DNA from: an uncultured Nitrospira sp.
Lineage (GTDB): Bacteria; Nitrospirota; Nitrospiria; Nitrospirales; Nitrospiraceae
Reading direction: 5' to 3'
NCBI GenBank assembly: GCA_902500755.1
Contig: CABVRV010000012.1
Location: forward strand, 1 to 56,466
Length of the DNA stretch: 56,466 nucleotides
Shown in pieces: positions 1-9,197 of the stretch (position 1 is its first letter; each line of letters starts with the position of its first letter). A program made the position numbers and the translations under genes. A model generated the notes under the pieces. The model worked only from the letters and a program-made list of their open reading frames with translations, ran no database searches and was not told the origin of the DNA.

Positions 1-2
1 TC

Positions 3-2210
3 GTCGTATTTTTCGTGGCGCTGCCCTTATGTCTCGGAATCGCACTCGCTTCCGGCGCCCCACTGATTTCAGGATTATTGGCCGGAATCGTCGGCGGAAT
101 CATAGTGGGACTTCTTAGCGGATCGCACACGAGTGTGAGCGGTCCGGCTGCTGGACTGTCGGCGGTCGTGGCCGCACAAATCCTCTCACTCGGTTCTTTT
201 TCAGTGTTTCTGATGGCCGTGATTCTTGCAGGCTTCATTCAAATCGGCTTGGGCCTCGCAAAAGGAGGGTTCATCGCTTCGTTCTTTCCATCCAGCGTGA
301 TCAAAGGACTGTTGGCAGCGATCGGTGTGATCATTATCTTGAAACAAATTCCACATCTTGTCGGACATGATCTCGATCCGGAAGGAGAAATGTCGTTTTT
401 TCAACCGGACTTCGAGACAACGTTTTCGGAACTACTGCTGACGTTCGGAGACGTTCAATTGGGGGCCGCCATCGTCGGTTTGACCTCCGTTGCGTTGCTT
501 GTGCTCTGGGATCATTGGAAGCCGCTGAAGACCTCTCTCTTCCCCGCTCCCGTCGCCGTGGTGCTGTTCGGTATCGGAGCGGGTTTGTTGTTTCAGCAAC
601 TCGGGGAGCCCTGGCTCATCAAGCCGAGTCATCTTGTTCAAGTGCCAGTAGCAAGCGACTTAGCTGAGCTTGTGGGGCTTCTTCCACGACCTGACTTTTC
701 GCAGTGGATTAATCCGGCCGTCTATACCGCTGCGTTGACCCTTGCGATCGTGGCGTCTCTGGAAACCTTACTTAATCTCAACGCTGCTGATCGACTTGAT
801 CCACAGCAACGCACCTCGCCTCCGAGTCAAGAACTGTTAGCGCAAGGCATCGGGAACGTGGCGTGTGGATTGGTCGGCGGACTCCCGGTCACCTCCGTGA
901 TCATTCGCTCCTCCGTGAACGTCATCGCCGGCGGAAAAACGAAACTTGCCACGGTTGTGCATGGCGCCTTGCTGCTGGTGAGTGTGCCGCTCATCCCGGC
1001 ATGGCTCAATACCATCCCATTATCCTGTCTTGCCGCGATCTTGCTGATGACCGGGATCAAGCTGGCGAGTCCGGTACTAGTCAGGCAAATGTGGTACGAG
1101 GGGCGCTACCAGTTCATTCCGTTTGCAGCAACCGTGACGGCCATCGTGTTCACCGATCTTTTGATCGGTATCATCATCGGGCTCGTCGTAGCCGTCGGGT
1201 TCATCCTGAATAGCAGTATGCGCCGCCCGGTGCGCCGGTTTGTGGAAAAATATTTGGGCGGCGATGTTGTGCACATCGAGTTGGCCAATCAAGTGAGCTT
1301 TCTGAATCGTGCTGCTTTGTTGAGCGCCTTGGCTGAAGTTCCACGCAATGGCCATGTCCTTCTAGACGCACAAAACACGGATTACATCGATCCAGACGTT
1401 TTGGATCTGATCCGAGACTTCAAAGAAAAAGTGGGACCGGCTCACGGTATCGAGATCAGTCTTGTCGGCTTTCGGAGTGCTGAGTACAAGTTCGAGAATC
1501 ATATCCAATATGTGGATTACTCGACGCGTGAACTTCAGGATGCCATCACGCCGCAGCAGGTGTTGGAAATTCTCAAAGATGGACACGAACGGTTTCGCTG
1601 CGGGCGGCGGCTGACGCGAGATTTCACCAGACAGATACGCGCCACGGCGGAGGCACAACATCCGTTGGCCGTCGTGCTCAGCTGCATCGATTCTCCAACA
1701 CCTGCTGAGCGGGTATTCGATCTTGGTATGGGCGACATCTTCAGTGTGCGCATTGCGGGCAATATCTTGGGCCAAAAGGTTCTCGCCAGCGCGGAATACG
1801 GATGCGCTGTAGCCGGCGCAAAGCTGATTCTCGTCATGGGGCATACGCGATGCGGCACCGTCGGGTCAGCTGTCAAGCTTTTGTGCTCGCCTCAAACGAC
1901 CGTCGAATCGACATGCTGCGAACACTTCCATCACATTATCAACGAACTTCAACAATCAGCCGACCAAGAGATCTGTCGAGCGTGGGATAAGAGATCGATT
2001 GAGGAAACAGAGGCGCTAGTCGATGCCGTGGCTCGTCGGAATGTTGTAAGAGTGGTTGACCAGATGCATAAGCAGAGCAGGACCCTCGCTCGTCTGATGA
2101 AAGAAGGACGGATCGAAATCATGGGAGCGATGTATGATGTCGTCACCGGGAACATCGTGTTTGTACCGAACGATCTGCGGACTTATGAAGAAGCGAGGGA
2201 GTCGATATAG
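3..2210 (+). CDS. SulP family transporter fused to a C-terminal beta-carbonic anhydrase domain (5' end outside window)
   Basis: The reading frame is open to the window edge. Codons before the GTG at 15 read VVFF and join the conserved SulP start VALPLCLGIALASG, so the true start lies upstream. Residues 1-400 (counted from that GTG) are hydrophobic, with about ten to twelve membrane segments. A STAS-like domain follows at about 410-510, then a beta-carbonic anhydrase domain at about 520-731. SulP-CA fusions are usually seen as bicarbonate or anion transporters with coupled CO2/HCO3- exchange at the inner membrane. The zinc ligands look present: C557, D559, H610 and C613. The usual CxDSR motif reads C-I-D-S-P here, so the Arg of the Asp-Arg dyad is Pro561. 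A separate carbonic anhydrase follows, which fits an inorganic-carbon supply role. Confidence 0.92.
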   Translation, partial: VVFFVALPLCLGIALASGAPLISGLLAGIVGGIIVGLLSGSHTSVSGPAAGLSAVVAAQILSLGSFSVFLMAVILAGFIQIGLGLAKGGFIASFFPSSVIKGLLAAIGVIIILKQIPHLVGHDLDPEGEMSFFQPDFETTFSELLLTFGDVQLGAAIVGLTSVALLVLWDHWKPLKTSLFPAPVAVVLFGIGAGLLFQQLGEPWLIKPSHLVQVPVASDLAELVGLLPRPDFSQWINPAVYTAALTLAIVASLETLLNLNAADRLDPQQRTSPPSQELLAQGIGNVACGLVGGLPVTSVIIRSSVNVIAGGKTKLATVVHGALLLVSVPLIPAWLNTIPLSCLAAILLMTGIKLASPVLVRQMWYEGRYQFIPFAATVTAIVFTDLLIGIIIGLVVAVGFILNSSMRRPVRRFVEKYLGGDVVHIELANQVSFLNRAALLSALAEVPRNGHVLLDAQNTDYIDPDVLDLIRDFKEKVGPAHGIEISLVGFRSAEYKFENHIQYVDYSTRELQDAITPQQVLEILKDGHERFRCGRRLTRDFTRQIRATAEAQHPLAVVLSCIDSPTPAERVFDLGMGDIFSVRIAGNILGQKVLASAEYGCAVAGAKLILVMGHTRCGTVGSAVKLLCSPQTTVESTCCEHFHHIINELQQSADQEICRAWDKRSIEETEALVDAVARRNVVRVVDQMHKQSRTLARLMKEGRIEIMGAMYDVVTGNIVFVPNDLRTYEEARESI

Positions 2211-2386
2211 CGTGTGATACAGACGGCAGGGTGATGGCACATGTCTCTTGGTCCGCTCAGCGTCGGTGCTAAAAGATCATGAGATGCGTCCGTTCTCGAT
2301 CTGTCTCCAGTGAGAGACTGGGTGCCTTCTATGGCTAGCATGATGATTTCACCCACTTGAGTAGACGATCATAATAAGGCTGGATC

Positions 2387-3040
2387 ATGGAAAAACTTGT
2401 CAGAGGTTTCTTGAAGTTTCGCAGCGAAGTGTTTGGAAAAAAGAAAACATTGTTCACGCGGTTATCATTGAGTCAGGCTCCTCGTGCGCTCTTCATTACC
2501 TGTTCCGACTCGCGAGTTGATCCCACGCTCCTGACACAGACCGAGCCCGGCGAACTGTTTATTCTCCGCAATGCCGGGAATATTGTGCCGCCGTACGGGT
2601 CGATGCAGGGCGGCACGACCGCAACTATCGAATACGCGATGGCGGTCTTGAAGGTCCCGCACATCATTGTCTGCGGCCATACCGATTGCGGTGTGATGAA
2701 GGCCCTGTTGCATCCGGATGACGTGCAGAACTTACCAGCCGTGAAAGAATGGGTGGGGCAAGCTGAAACGACCAGACGGTTGATGCAGGAGATCTATGCG
2801 GATGTCACAGGCACTGATCGGCTCATCAAGACGACTCAGGAGAATGTCCGCGCCCAACTTGAGCACCTACGCACACATCCATCGGTCGCCCTTCAACTAC
2901 GTAAGGGCACCGTCGATCTGCATGGATGGGTATATTCCATTTCGAGCGGGGATATATGGGTCTACGACTTCAATTCGCAGGAGTTTGACTCGCTCTATGA
3001 GAAGGCTTCGCCTGGTTTAATGGACGCGGATAATTCATGA
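2387..3040 (+). CDS. Beta-class carbonic anhydrase
   Basis: This 217-residue protein has the typical length of a soluble beta-carbonic anhydrase, which interconverts CO2 and bicarbonate in the cytoplasm. The zinc site is complete: C39-x-D41-S-R43 and H98-x-x-C101, with the RNAGN stretch at 61-65 and a GGT..IEYA segment typical of the family. The Asp-Arg dyad (D41/R43) is intact, unlike in the carbonic anhydrase domain of the upstream SulP fusion. The gap of about 175 bp from that gene contains no other gene, so the two may share control, but no promoter was identified. The ATG at 2387 begins the recognisable family N-terminus. It could be called can or cynT, but no cyanase is nearby. Confidence 0.95.
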   Translation: MEKLVRGFLKFRSEVFGKKKTLFTRLSLSQAPRALFITCSDSRVDPTLLTQTEPGELFILRNAGNIVPPYGSMQGGTTATIEYAMAVLKVPHIIVCGHTDCGVMKALLHPDDVQNLPAVKEWVGQAETTRRLMQEIYADVTGTDRLIKTTQENVRAQLEHLRTHPSVALQLRKGTVDLHGWVYSISSGDIWVYDFNSQEFDSLYEKASPGLMDADNS

Positions 3041-3086
3041 GACGCCGTGCTTGAGGAGGTGGTTCAATGATTCGTCAAGCCAGCCC

Positions 3087-4412
3087 TTATCGGATCACCT
3101 GAATCTGTCGCCAGCGCTCAGATTGGTAGCGCCATAACAACACTCCCATCCGGACCATCCAGTCTGCAATCATGGTCGTCCACACATAGTAGACTCCTAG
3201 CTCCAGCCATATACCAAAGACAAAAGCCAGAGGCACTCGCACCCCCCACATGCCGGCGGTCGTCGCCCACATGATAAATCGTGTGTCACCGGCTCCCCGC
3301 AGCGAGCCGGCCAAGACCATGGTGAGAGCCAGGGGAATCTGGAGCAGTGCGACGATCTTGAGAAACATAGTGCCCAGTTCGATGACGGCCTCGTCTGTGG
3401 TGAAGGCACGAAGCAGGGCGTACGGAAAAAAGAAGAAGATGATGCCCATGCAGGTCATGATCGCCATGGCCAGCCGGTTGGCTTCCCAGTTTTCGAGTTT
3501 CGCTCTGGTATATTTGCCGGCCCCGATGCTTTGTCCCACCATGGTGGCGGCGGCAATGGCAAGACCATAGCCAGGCAGGAACGAAAATGATTCGATCGAC
3601 AAGCCGACCTGGTGGGCGGCATAGGCCACGGTGCCGTAGAGTAGAACAAGTTTGGTATAGATAAAAATTCCAGCCTGCTGGACGACCCGTTCGCCGGAGA
3701 CCGACGCACCCACATCCCAGATTGACCGAATGAGATCGAGACGTAGTCGTACGGACGTCTTTAAGATGGGGCGACAACGCAGCAAAAGATACAGGGCGCC
3801 TGTTGCTTCAGCGAGGCCGACGGCAATGGCTGCCCCCTTGATCCCTAAATTAGGTGCGCCCCATCGTCCGTAGATTAAAGGATACGCGAGGAGCCCATGA
3901 AGGAAATTGACGCCGATCATGGCAAACATGGGTGTCTTGGTATCGCCGACACCCTGAAGAACAGACGACAGGACTTGGATCAGGACGGTACAAGGGATGA
4001 CGAGGAAAATAAGTGTTGAATAGGGGAGAGCCAGCTCAATGACGGCCGGCTCCGCGCCCAACTGTTGCATCACCAACCGATTACCCGCTATTCCAAGGCC
4101 GGCCAACACGAACGACAGGCCAAGGGAAAGCCAGAGGAAATGCCGTGCAGCTTCTCCTGCATCCTGCAGCCGTCGAGCGCCCCAGAGCTGGGCGACGATG
4201 ACGTTGGTCCCGACCGAAAGCCCAGAGACTAAGGTCGTCGCGACAAACGCCAGCAGTTGGCCCAGACCAACCGCCGCGATTGAAGTGGCACCCAGTCCGC
4301 CGACCAAAAATACTGCTACAATGCCTTCTGCCCGCTGAAGGAGGCTGCTGACAGTGACGGGAAGGGCGAGAGTCAGGACGGAGCGTCTGATCTGGGCGAC
4401 ACCGTTGGCCAT
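3087..4412 (-). CDS. MATE family efflux transporter
   Basis: At 441 residues with about twelve hydrophobic segments, this matches the size of NorM/DinF-type MATE exporters. It shows the two-fold pseudo-repeat: an N-terminal half starting RRSVLTLALPVTVSSLLQR and a second half with GLAIAAATMVGQSIGAGKY, which resembles the conserved MVGQ.LGAG motif of MATE proteins. MATE proteins expel cationic drugs or metabolites using Na+ or H+ gradients; the substrate here cannot be told. It is convergent with the carbonic anhydrase gene and divergent from the DUF2779 gene at 4481, with only 68 bp for two promoters. The start ATG at 4412 directly precedes the first conserved helix. Confidence 0.93.
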   Translation of the reverse strand: MANGVAQIRRSVLTLALPVTVSSLLQRAEGIVAVFLVGGLGATSIAAVGLGQLLAFVATTLVSGLSVGTNVIVAQLWGARRLQDAGEAARHFLWLSLGLSFVLAGLGIAGNRLVMQQLGAEPAVIELALPYSTLIFLVIPCTVLIQVLSSVLQGVGDTKTPMFAMIGVNFLHGLLAYPLIYGRWGAPNLGIKGAAIAVGLAEATGALYLLLRCRPILKTSVRLRLDLIRSIWDVGASVSGERVVQQAGIFIYTKLVLLYGTVAYAAHQVGLSIESFSFLPGYGLAIAAATMVGQSIGAGKYTRAKLENWEANRLAMAIMTCMGIIFFFFPYALLRAFTTDEAVIELGTMFLKIVALLQIPLALTMVLAGSLRGAGDTRFIMWATTAGMWGVRVPLAFVFGIWLELGVYYVWTTMIADWMVRMGVLLWRYQSERWRQIQVIR

Positions 4413-4480
4413 GGGGCGCTATCCTAACAGAGTTCCTCAGCACAACCTGATAAGAAATCAGTGATCGCACAAGAGACAGG

Positions 4481-6010
4481 ATGACGATGGCTAATTCTCA
4501 CAACGGAGTACCGGGCAGTTCCCTACCACCCCGTTTGTCAAAATCGAAATTCCTCTCAGGACTGCAATGTCACAAGCGGCTCTACTTAGAGATTCATCAG
4601 CCTTCATTGGCCGCCCCACCGGATGCGTCGATGCAGGCGATCCTGGATATGGGAACGGAGATCGGCATCCTTGCGCAGCAGCGTTTTCCCGGCGGCGTTC
4701 TGGTGAAAGCGGGCTTCCGTCAGCGAGAGGCGGCGATTGCCGAGACCGCTGCCTTGCTTCAACGTTCCGAGATCCTCGCCATCTTCGAAGGGGCGTTTGA
4801 ATATGACGGCGTGCTTGTGCGCGTGGATGTGTTAGAGCGAGTGCAGCGCCGTGAAGAGGGATCGCCGTCCTGGCGTTTGATCGAGGTGAAGTCATCGAGC
4901 AGAGTGAAAGATGTTCACCTTGATGACCTCGCCATACAAAGCCATGTTGTACAAGGGACGGGGTTGAGGCTTGATGCGACTAGTCTGATGCACATCAATA
5001 CGGGGTACCTCTACCAAGGTGGGGAGGTTCATCTGGAAGCGCTCTTTTCAATTGAAGACGTATCGGAAGCCGTGACAGATCGTCGAGGTCAGGTGCTGGA
5101 ACGGTTGGCTGCTATGAAAACAGTATTGCTGAAATCGGAGCCACCGGTGATCGAGCCAGATCAACATTGTCATACTCCGTATGAATGTCCATTTTGGGCT
5201 CATTGCACGAAAGAAAAACCGTCGCGCTGGATCTATCATCTGCCGGGGAAAAAAGAAATGGTGAACCACCTTGTGCAGCAAGGCATCACGACGATCGACG
5301 AGATTCCGGATGGGACACGACTATCGGATGCGCAGCGAAGGGTCAAAGCCAATGTCGAGTGGATCTCCTCTGAATTGGAGAAAGTCCTTCGTTCCGTCAC
5401 CTATCCCGTGCATCACCTGGACATCGAAACCGTCATGTTGGCGTTGCCGCGGTTTCCCTTGACCAGGCCCTATCAGCCCATTCCTGTCCAATGGTCCAAT
5501 CACATCGAACTGGAATCCGGTGAACTATCTCACCAGGAGTTTCTCCACAGCGAGGCCTCGGAGCCTCGTAAACAGTGGGCGCAGGCATTGATCGAATCAC
5601 TTGGGGAGAAAGGTAGCATTGTTGTCTACTCCGCGTACGAAGAAGCGATCATCCGGCAACTTGCGGGTACCTATCCTGAGTTCAAATCGGCATTCAGATC
5701 GATTTTGAAACGGTTGTGGGATCTCCTCCCGGTTATTCGTGGGCACTATTACCATCCAGACTTCAATGGATCCTACTCGATTAAATCCGTCCTGCCGGCG
5801 GTTGTGCCATCGCTTGGGTACGACGATCTTGCGATTCAGGCAGGAGGACAAGCCGCCGCCGAATACTACCGCATGGTATTCGTCGAAACCGATTGGGTGG
5901 AAAAGGCTGAGCTACGGGAGTCATTGTTGCGCTATTGTGCGAGAGATACGTTGGCAATGGTGGAATTGCGGAGGGTGCTGAGAGAGAAAACAAGAGAGGT
6001 CGAGTCTTGA
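4481..6010 (+). CDS. DUF2779 domain protein (RecB/Cas4-like nuclease fold, probable Fe-S cluster)
   Basis: 509 residues. The N-terminus (LSKSKFLSGLQCHKRLYLE, about 19-37) is the start typical of DUF2779/TM0106-type proteins. A PD-(D/E)XK-like core follows: FEGAFEYDGVLVRVDVLE, then LIEVKSSSRVKDVH with the E-x-K pair near 136-138. Cysteines at about 229-241 (C-HTPYE-C-PFWAH-C), with C29, could bind an iron-sulfur cluster as in Cas4/AddB. The C-terminal half (HHLDIETVMLALPRFP to YCARDTLAMVELRR) looks like an RNase H/exonuclease fold, with D-x-E and D-T acidic motifs. Such proteins are thought to be nucleases; the role is not established. A second ATG at 4487 is an alternative start. No CRISPR is nearby. 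Confidence 0.82.
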   Translation: MTMANSHNGVPGSSLPPRLSKSKFLSGLQCHKRLYLEIHQPSLAAPPDASMQAILDMGTEIGILAQQRFPGGVLVKAGFRQREAAIAETAALLQRSEILAIFEGAFEYDGVLVRVDVLERVQRREEGSPSWRLIEVKSSSRVKDVHLDDLAIQSHVVQGTGLRLDATSLMHINTGYLYQGGEVHLEALFSIEDVSEAVTDRRGQVLERLAAMKTVLLKSEPPVIEPDQHCHTPYECPFWAHCTKEKPSRWIYHLPGKKEMVNHLVQQGITTIDEIPDGTRLSDAQRRVKANVEWISSELEKVLRSVTYPVHHLDIETVMLALPRFPLTRPYQPIPVQWSNHIELESGELSHQEFLHSEASEPRKQWAQALIESLGEKGSIVVYSAYEEAIIRQLAGTYPEFKSAFRSILKRLWDLLPVIRGHYYHPDFNGSYSIKSVLPAVVPSLGYDDLAIQAGGQAAAEYYRMVFVETDWVEKAELRESLLRYCARDTLAMVELRRVLREKTREVES

Positions 6011-6023
6011 TGAAAGATGAACA

Positions 6024-6054
6024 AGGTGCTGGTTCAGAGACGGAATCAGCACCT
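6024..6054. terminator. Possible hairpin after the DUF2779 gene
   Basis: The inverted arms AGGTGCTG and CAGCACCT (8 bp) sit 14 bp after the stop codon of the DUF2779 gene, with a loop of about 14 nt. There is no clear T-run afterwards, so this is only a weak terminator candidate. Confidence 0.3.
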
Positions 6055-6243
6055 GAACTAACGGATGTTTACTCTGGGACAGAAAGCATTTGCTTTAGCC
6101 TACGGCGACCAGAGCTTGATTTATAGAACCGTTCCGCCGCACACGCCTCGCTCAAAGTTTGAAACGCTTTTGTATAAAGTATTCCGTATGGGCGATAGGA
6201 ACGGGAGGATTTTACTCTGCCACTATTAAGGAGCAGGCGGATC

Positions 6244-6268
6244 CGTCAGCTTGCATTGCAAGCTGACG
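6244..6268. repeat. Perfect 25-bp palindrome
   Basis: The arms CGTCAGCTTGCA and TGCAAGCTGACG are perfectly complementary around a single T. It lies 6 bp from the 53-bp palindrome at the 3' end of tRNA-Ser. It has no T-tract on either side, so it is not a standard intrinsic terminator. The surrounding stretch 6055-6243 holds no gene I can support. Confidence 0.85.
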
Positions 6269-6274
6269 AGATCT

Positions 6275-6412
<138 letters not shown>

Positions 6413-6567
6413 GTTTTGTCGATGCTCGGCTGGTTGGCCTATCGCAAGCGCGATAGCAAGTGAGGTCAAAGAACGTGCCGAGCTTACCTTGGCCATTGAT
6501 GTTTTGCAATGGCTTCATACATCTCTCTTGATCTTCATTTGCCGGCATGATGAAAAGAAATGACCAA

Positions 6568-7755
6568 CTACCCGGTTGCTGAAGGGAATGACAACTCGGT
6601 CAGCTCGACATTCTCCAGCCCTCGCTTGACCAAAGTCGGAATATCCAGTATGCGTTCAATCTTCCTCACATCCTCCATGCGAGTTTTGGTGCTCGGGTGG
6701 GGCGGGACAAAGAGTTTGCAGCAATCTTGGTCCGGTTCGATTGAAATGTCGTACGTGCCGATACGTTTCGCCTCATCGATGATCTCGCGTTTATCCATTC
6801 CGATCAGAGGTCGGAGAATCGGAAATTCAGCCGCGTCTTCGATCGCGCATAAATTGTGGGGAGTCTGGGATGCAACCTGACCGAGACTATCGCCGGTCAC
6901 GAGTGCCCAACAGTGCTCCTTCCGGGCCAATTCCTCCGCTATTCGCACCATCATCCGCCGATACAGCACGACTCGGAATGGGGCGGGTGTGCCGAGGACA
7001 ATCTCACGCTGGATCTCCCCAAACGGAACGACATAGAGCCGAGAATCGTATTGATAGGCAGTCAAGGTTTGGACAAGGTCGCGGACTTTATCCTCAGAGG
7101 CTCGGCTGACCAAAGGGCGACCAGAAAAGTGTATGAAACTCGCCACGCACCCGCGCTTGATCATGCGATAGGCGGCGACCGGAGAGTCGAGTCCACCTGA
7201 GGTCAGGCAGGCAACCTTGCCGCTCACGCCGACCGGCATGCCGCCAGGACCCTCGATTTTCTCTGCGGAGCAAAATGCTTCCTTCGACAGAAGTTCGATG
7301 TAAATCGTTACATCAGGGTTCTTCAAACTGACTTTCTTTCCGGTTCTGTCACAGACTGCCGCACCGAGCGTCCTTTCAATATCCATTGAAGTCAAAGTCA
7401 GACGCTTGTCGGCGCGTCTCGCGGTCACTCGGAAGGTCGAAAATGAATGTGGCGCGATCTCCTCGAGGACAGCGGCGATGAGCGTATCCAGATTAGGGTC
7501 AGAAAGCCGGAGCGGGAGTACTCGGCCTACTGAAAAGTTCGCGATCCCACAGACACGCCGTAACCGGTCTCTGACGACTTCCGGGCGTACTTCCAGCGGG
7601 AGTCGAATGCGGATGCGACTATGGAGGTTCTCAACCTGTCGGACTCCTACATCCTTGAGGGCGGTTCGAATGTTTCGGATGAGGCAGTGCTCAAAGTATT
7701 CGCGATTGCGGCCCTTCAGTGCAAGCTCATGATAGTGAACGATAGCGCAACGCAT
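6568..7755 (-). CDS. thiI: tRNA uridine 4-sulfurtransferase ThiI
   Basis: 395 residues. There is an N-terminal ferredoxin-like/THUMP region (about 1-165, with VHYHELALKGRNREYFE at the start) and a PP-loop pyrophosphatase domain with SGGLDSPVAAY near 190-200. This is the ThiI family, which adenylates U8 of tRNA and transfers sulfur to give 4-thiouridine. The C-terminal rhodanese domain of enteric ThiI is absent, so another carrier must relay sulfur, as in many short ThiI proteins. It lies downstream of trxB and the four-helix-bundle gene on the same strand. An inverted-repeat copy begins 5 bp upstream of the ATG, so the 5' leader has been remodelled. Confidence 0.94.
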   Translation of the reverse strand: MRCAIVHYHELALKGRNREYFEHCLIRNIRTALKDVGVRQVENLHSRIRIRLPLEVRPEVVRDRLRRVCGIANFSVGRVLPLRLSDPNLDTLIAAVLEEIAPHSFSTFRVTARRADKRLTLTSMDIERTLGAAVCDRTGKKVSLKNPDVTIYIELLSKEAFCSAEKIEGPGGMPVGVSGKVACLTSGGLDSPVAAYRMIKRGCVASFIHFSGRPLVSRASEDKVRDLVQTLTAYQYDSRLYVVPFGEIQREIVLGTPAPFRVVLYRRMMVRIAEELARKEHCWALVTGDSLGQVASQTPHNLCAIEDAAEFPILRPLIGMDKREIIDEAKRIGTYDISIEPDQDCCKLFVPPHPSTKTRMEDVRKIERILDIPTLVKRGLENVELTELSFPSATG

Positions 7756-7760
7756 GTCAG

Positions 7761-7792
7761 CGTGAAACGTGAGACGTGAAAAGTGAAAGGTG
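7761..7792. repeat. Left copy of inverted repeat flanking the four-helix-bundle gene
   Basis: This is a GTGAAAC-rich sequence built from short iterations (CGTGAAACGTGAGACGTGAA and onward). Its first 21 bases are the exact reverse complement of 8223-8243 on the other side of the four-helix-bundle gene, and the similarity continues imperfectly for about 9 more bases. It sits 5 bp upstream of the thiI start codon. Confidence 0.85.
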
Positions 7793-7830
7793 TAAAGCGT
7801 CTGGTAACAGGCGGCGATAATTCAGGGCTC

Positions 7831-8193
7831 TCACCGTTTGGCTCGCAGGTGACGAATAAGCCCGCTGAGCATCTTGTCCACCCGTTCAAGCAGCTCGTTG
7901 AGGTTCTCCCATTCGTTCTGTCCCAGGTACCCAAGCCGTCTGGCTAGTTCTAGCTGCGTATCCAACTCACTTAATGAGCCTTTCGCGATATGGAGGAATT
8001 GGAGAAACTCCTTTCTTGATTGTCGAGCAGCTCCTTCGGCTATATTGCACGCAATACTTACAGCCGCTCGCCTGGCTTGATTTGTCAAGCCGAACCGCTC
8101 ATTGGTGGGGAATCGGTCTGTGGTTGTGTAGACCAGTTGCGCTAACTCAACAGCAGAAGTCCAGGCGTCAAGCCTCTTATGAGGTTTATTCAT
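7831..8193 (-). CDS. Four-helix-bundle protein (S23/IVP family)
   Basis: At 120 residues this is typical for the TIGR02436 family: the N-terminal LDAWTSAVELAQLVYTTTDRFP, NQARRAAVSIACNIAEGAAR and the KEFLQFLHIAKGSLSELDTQL segment are hallmark positions. The family was first noticed as ORFs within 23S rRNA intervening sequences and is structurally related to the Avd protein of diversity-generating retroelements. Its cellular role is unknown. The gene sits between trxB and thiI, framed by an inverted repeat of at least 21 bp, which suggests it arrived as a small cassette. No reverse transcriptase or variable repeat is present nearby. Confidence 0.9.
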   Translation of the reverse strand: MNKPHKRLDAWTSAVELAQLVYTTTDRFPTNERFGLTNQARRAAVSIACNIAEGAARQSRKEFLQFLHIAKGSLSELDTQLELARRLGYLGQNEWENLNELLERVDKMLSGLIRHLRAKR

Positions 8194-8213
8194 GCTTTTC
8201 TTCTCGCCGGGAT

Positions 8214-8243
8214 CGTTTCACCTTTCACGTCTCACGTTTCACG
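8214..8243. repeat. Right copy of inverted repeat, overlapping the 3' end of trxB
   Basis: This is the reverse-complement partner of 7761-7792, with 21 identical bases. The last three codons of trxB (R-E-T) and its TGA stop lie inside this repeat. The insertion therefore supplies the present end of that gene. Confidence 0.85.
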
Positions 8244-9152
8244 AATTTCGAGGAATCGCTCCGCGTCGATGGCAGCCATGCACCCGGTGCCGGCTGCGGT
8301 GACGGCTTGTCGGTATGTTGAATCCTGGACGTCCCCGGCGGCAAAGACACCGGAGACACTCGTGGCCGTTCCGGCGTGAGTGCGGATGTACCCTTTCTCA
8401 TCCATCTCAATGTGGCCGTGAAACAGCGCAGTATTGGGTTTATGCCCGATGGCCACGAAGACGCCGGCACAGGCCACCTCGGACACTCTGCCGGTCGCCG
8501 TATTCTTGAGTCGGACGCCGGTCACCACGTCGGTCCCGAGGATGTCTTCTACGACCGAGTTCCAGAGGAACGAGATTTTTTCGTTCTTCATCGCTCGATC
8601 TTGCATAATCTTCGATGCACGAAGCTTATCGCGTCGATGGACGATCGAGACTTTCGTCGCAAACTTGGTAAGGAAGGTCGCTTCTTCCATCGCACTGTCG
8701 CCGCCACCAACCACAATGAGTTCCTTCCCTCTGAAGAAAAACCCATCGCAGGTGGCACACGTGGAGACACCATGGCCGGTCAGCCGCTTCTCATTGGGGA
8801 GTCCAATTTGAATCGCCGAAGCACCGGTGGCGATGATGATGGTCTTAGCCTCCACACTACTTTCCCCGTCAATAGTCAGCGAGAACGGCTGGTGTCTGAA
8901 ATTGACGGAAGAGACATCGCCCGTGAGGAACTCCGTCCCAAACCGTTCTGCTTGAGATCGCATCTCCTTCATCAACTCCGGTCCCATGATGCCCTTAGCA
9001 AAGCCTGGGTAATTCTCAACTTCCGTGGTCGTCGTGAGTTGCCCGCCGGATTGCCACCCTTCAATGAGCAGCGGCGAGAGGTTGGCTCGCGCCGCATAGA
9101 TGGCGGCAGTCAATCCTGCTGGACCCGAACCGATGATGACAACATCGTGCAT
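8232..9152 (-). CDS. trxB: Thioredoxin reductase TrxB
   Basis: 306 residues, the normal length for low-molecular-weight thioredoxin reductase, which uses NADPH and FAD to reduce thioredoxin. An FAD-binding GSGPAGLTAAIYAARA is at about 8-23. The redox-active CATC is near 133-136 (GVSTCATCDGFFF). The NADPH-binding GGGDSAMEEA follows, and the C-terminal FAD site reads GVFAAGDVQD..YRQAVTAAGTGCMAA. The last residues RET and the stop codon come from the flanking repeat, but the family core is complete, so it should be functional. Confidence 0.96.
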   Translation of the reverse strand: MHDVVIIGSGPAGLTAAIYAARANLSPLLIEGWQSGGQLTTTTEVENYPGFAKGIMGPELMKEMRSQAERFGTEFLTGDVSSVNFRHQPFSLTIDGESSVEAKTIIIATGASAIQIGLPNEKRLTGHGVSTCATCDGFFFRGKELIVVGGGDSAMEEATFLTKFATKVSIVHRRDKLRASKIMQDRAMKNEKISFLWNSVVEDILGTDVVTGVRLKNTATGRVSEVACAGVFVAIGHKPNTALFHGHIEMDEKGYIRTHAGTATSVSGVFAAGDVQDSTYRQAVTAAGTGCMAAIDAERFLEIRET

Positions 9153-9197
9153 GCGGCGACTGTATCACAGCGAGGGAAGCAGAGGGTAGAAGGTTTG

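Noticed and set aside
7831-8193. Diversity-generating retroelement based on an Avd-like four-helix-bundle protein
   Set aside because: No reverse transcriptase, template repeat or variable repeat is found within the window.
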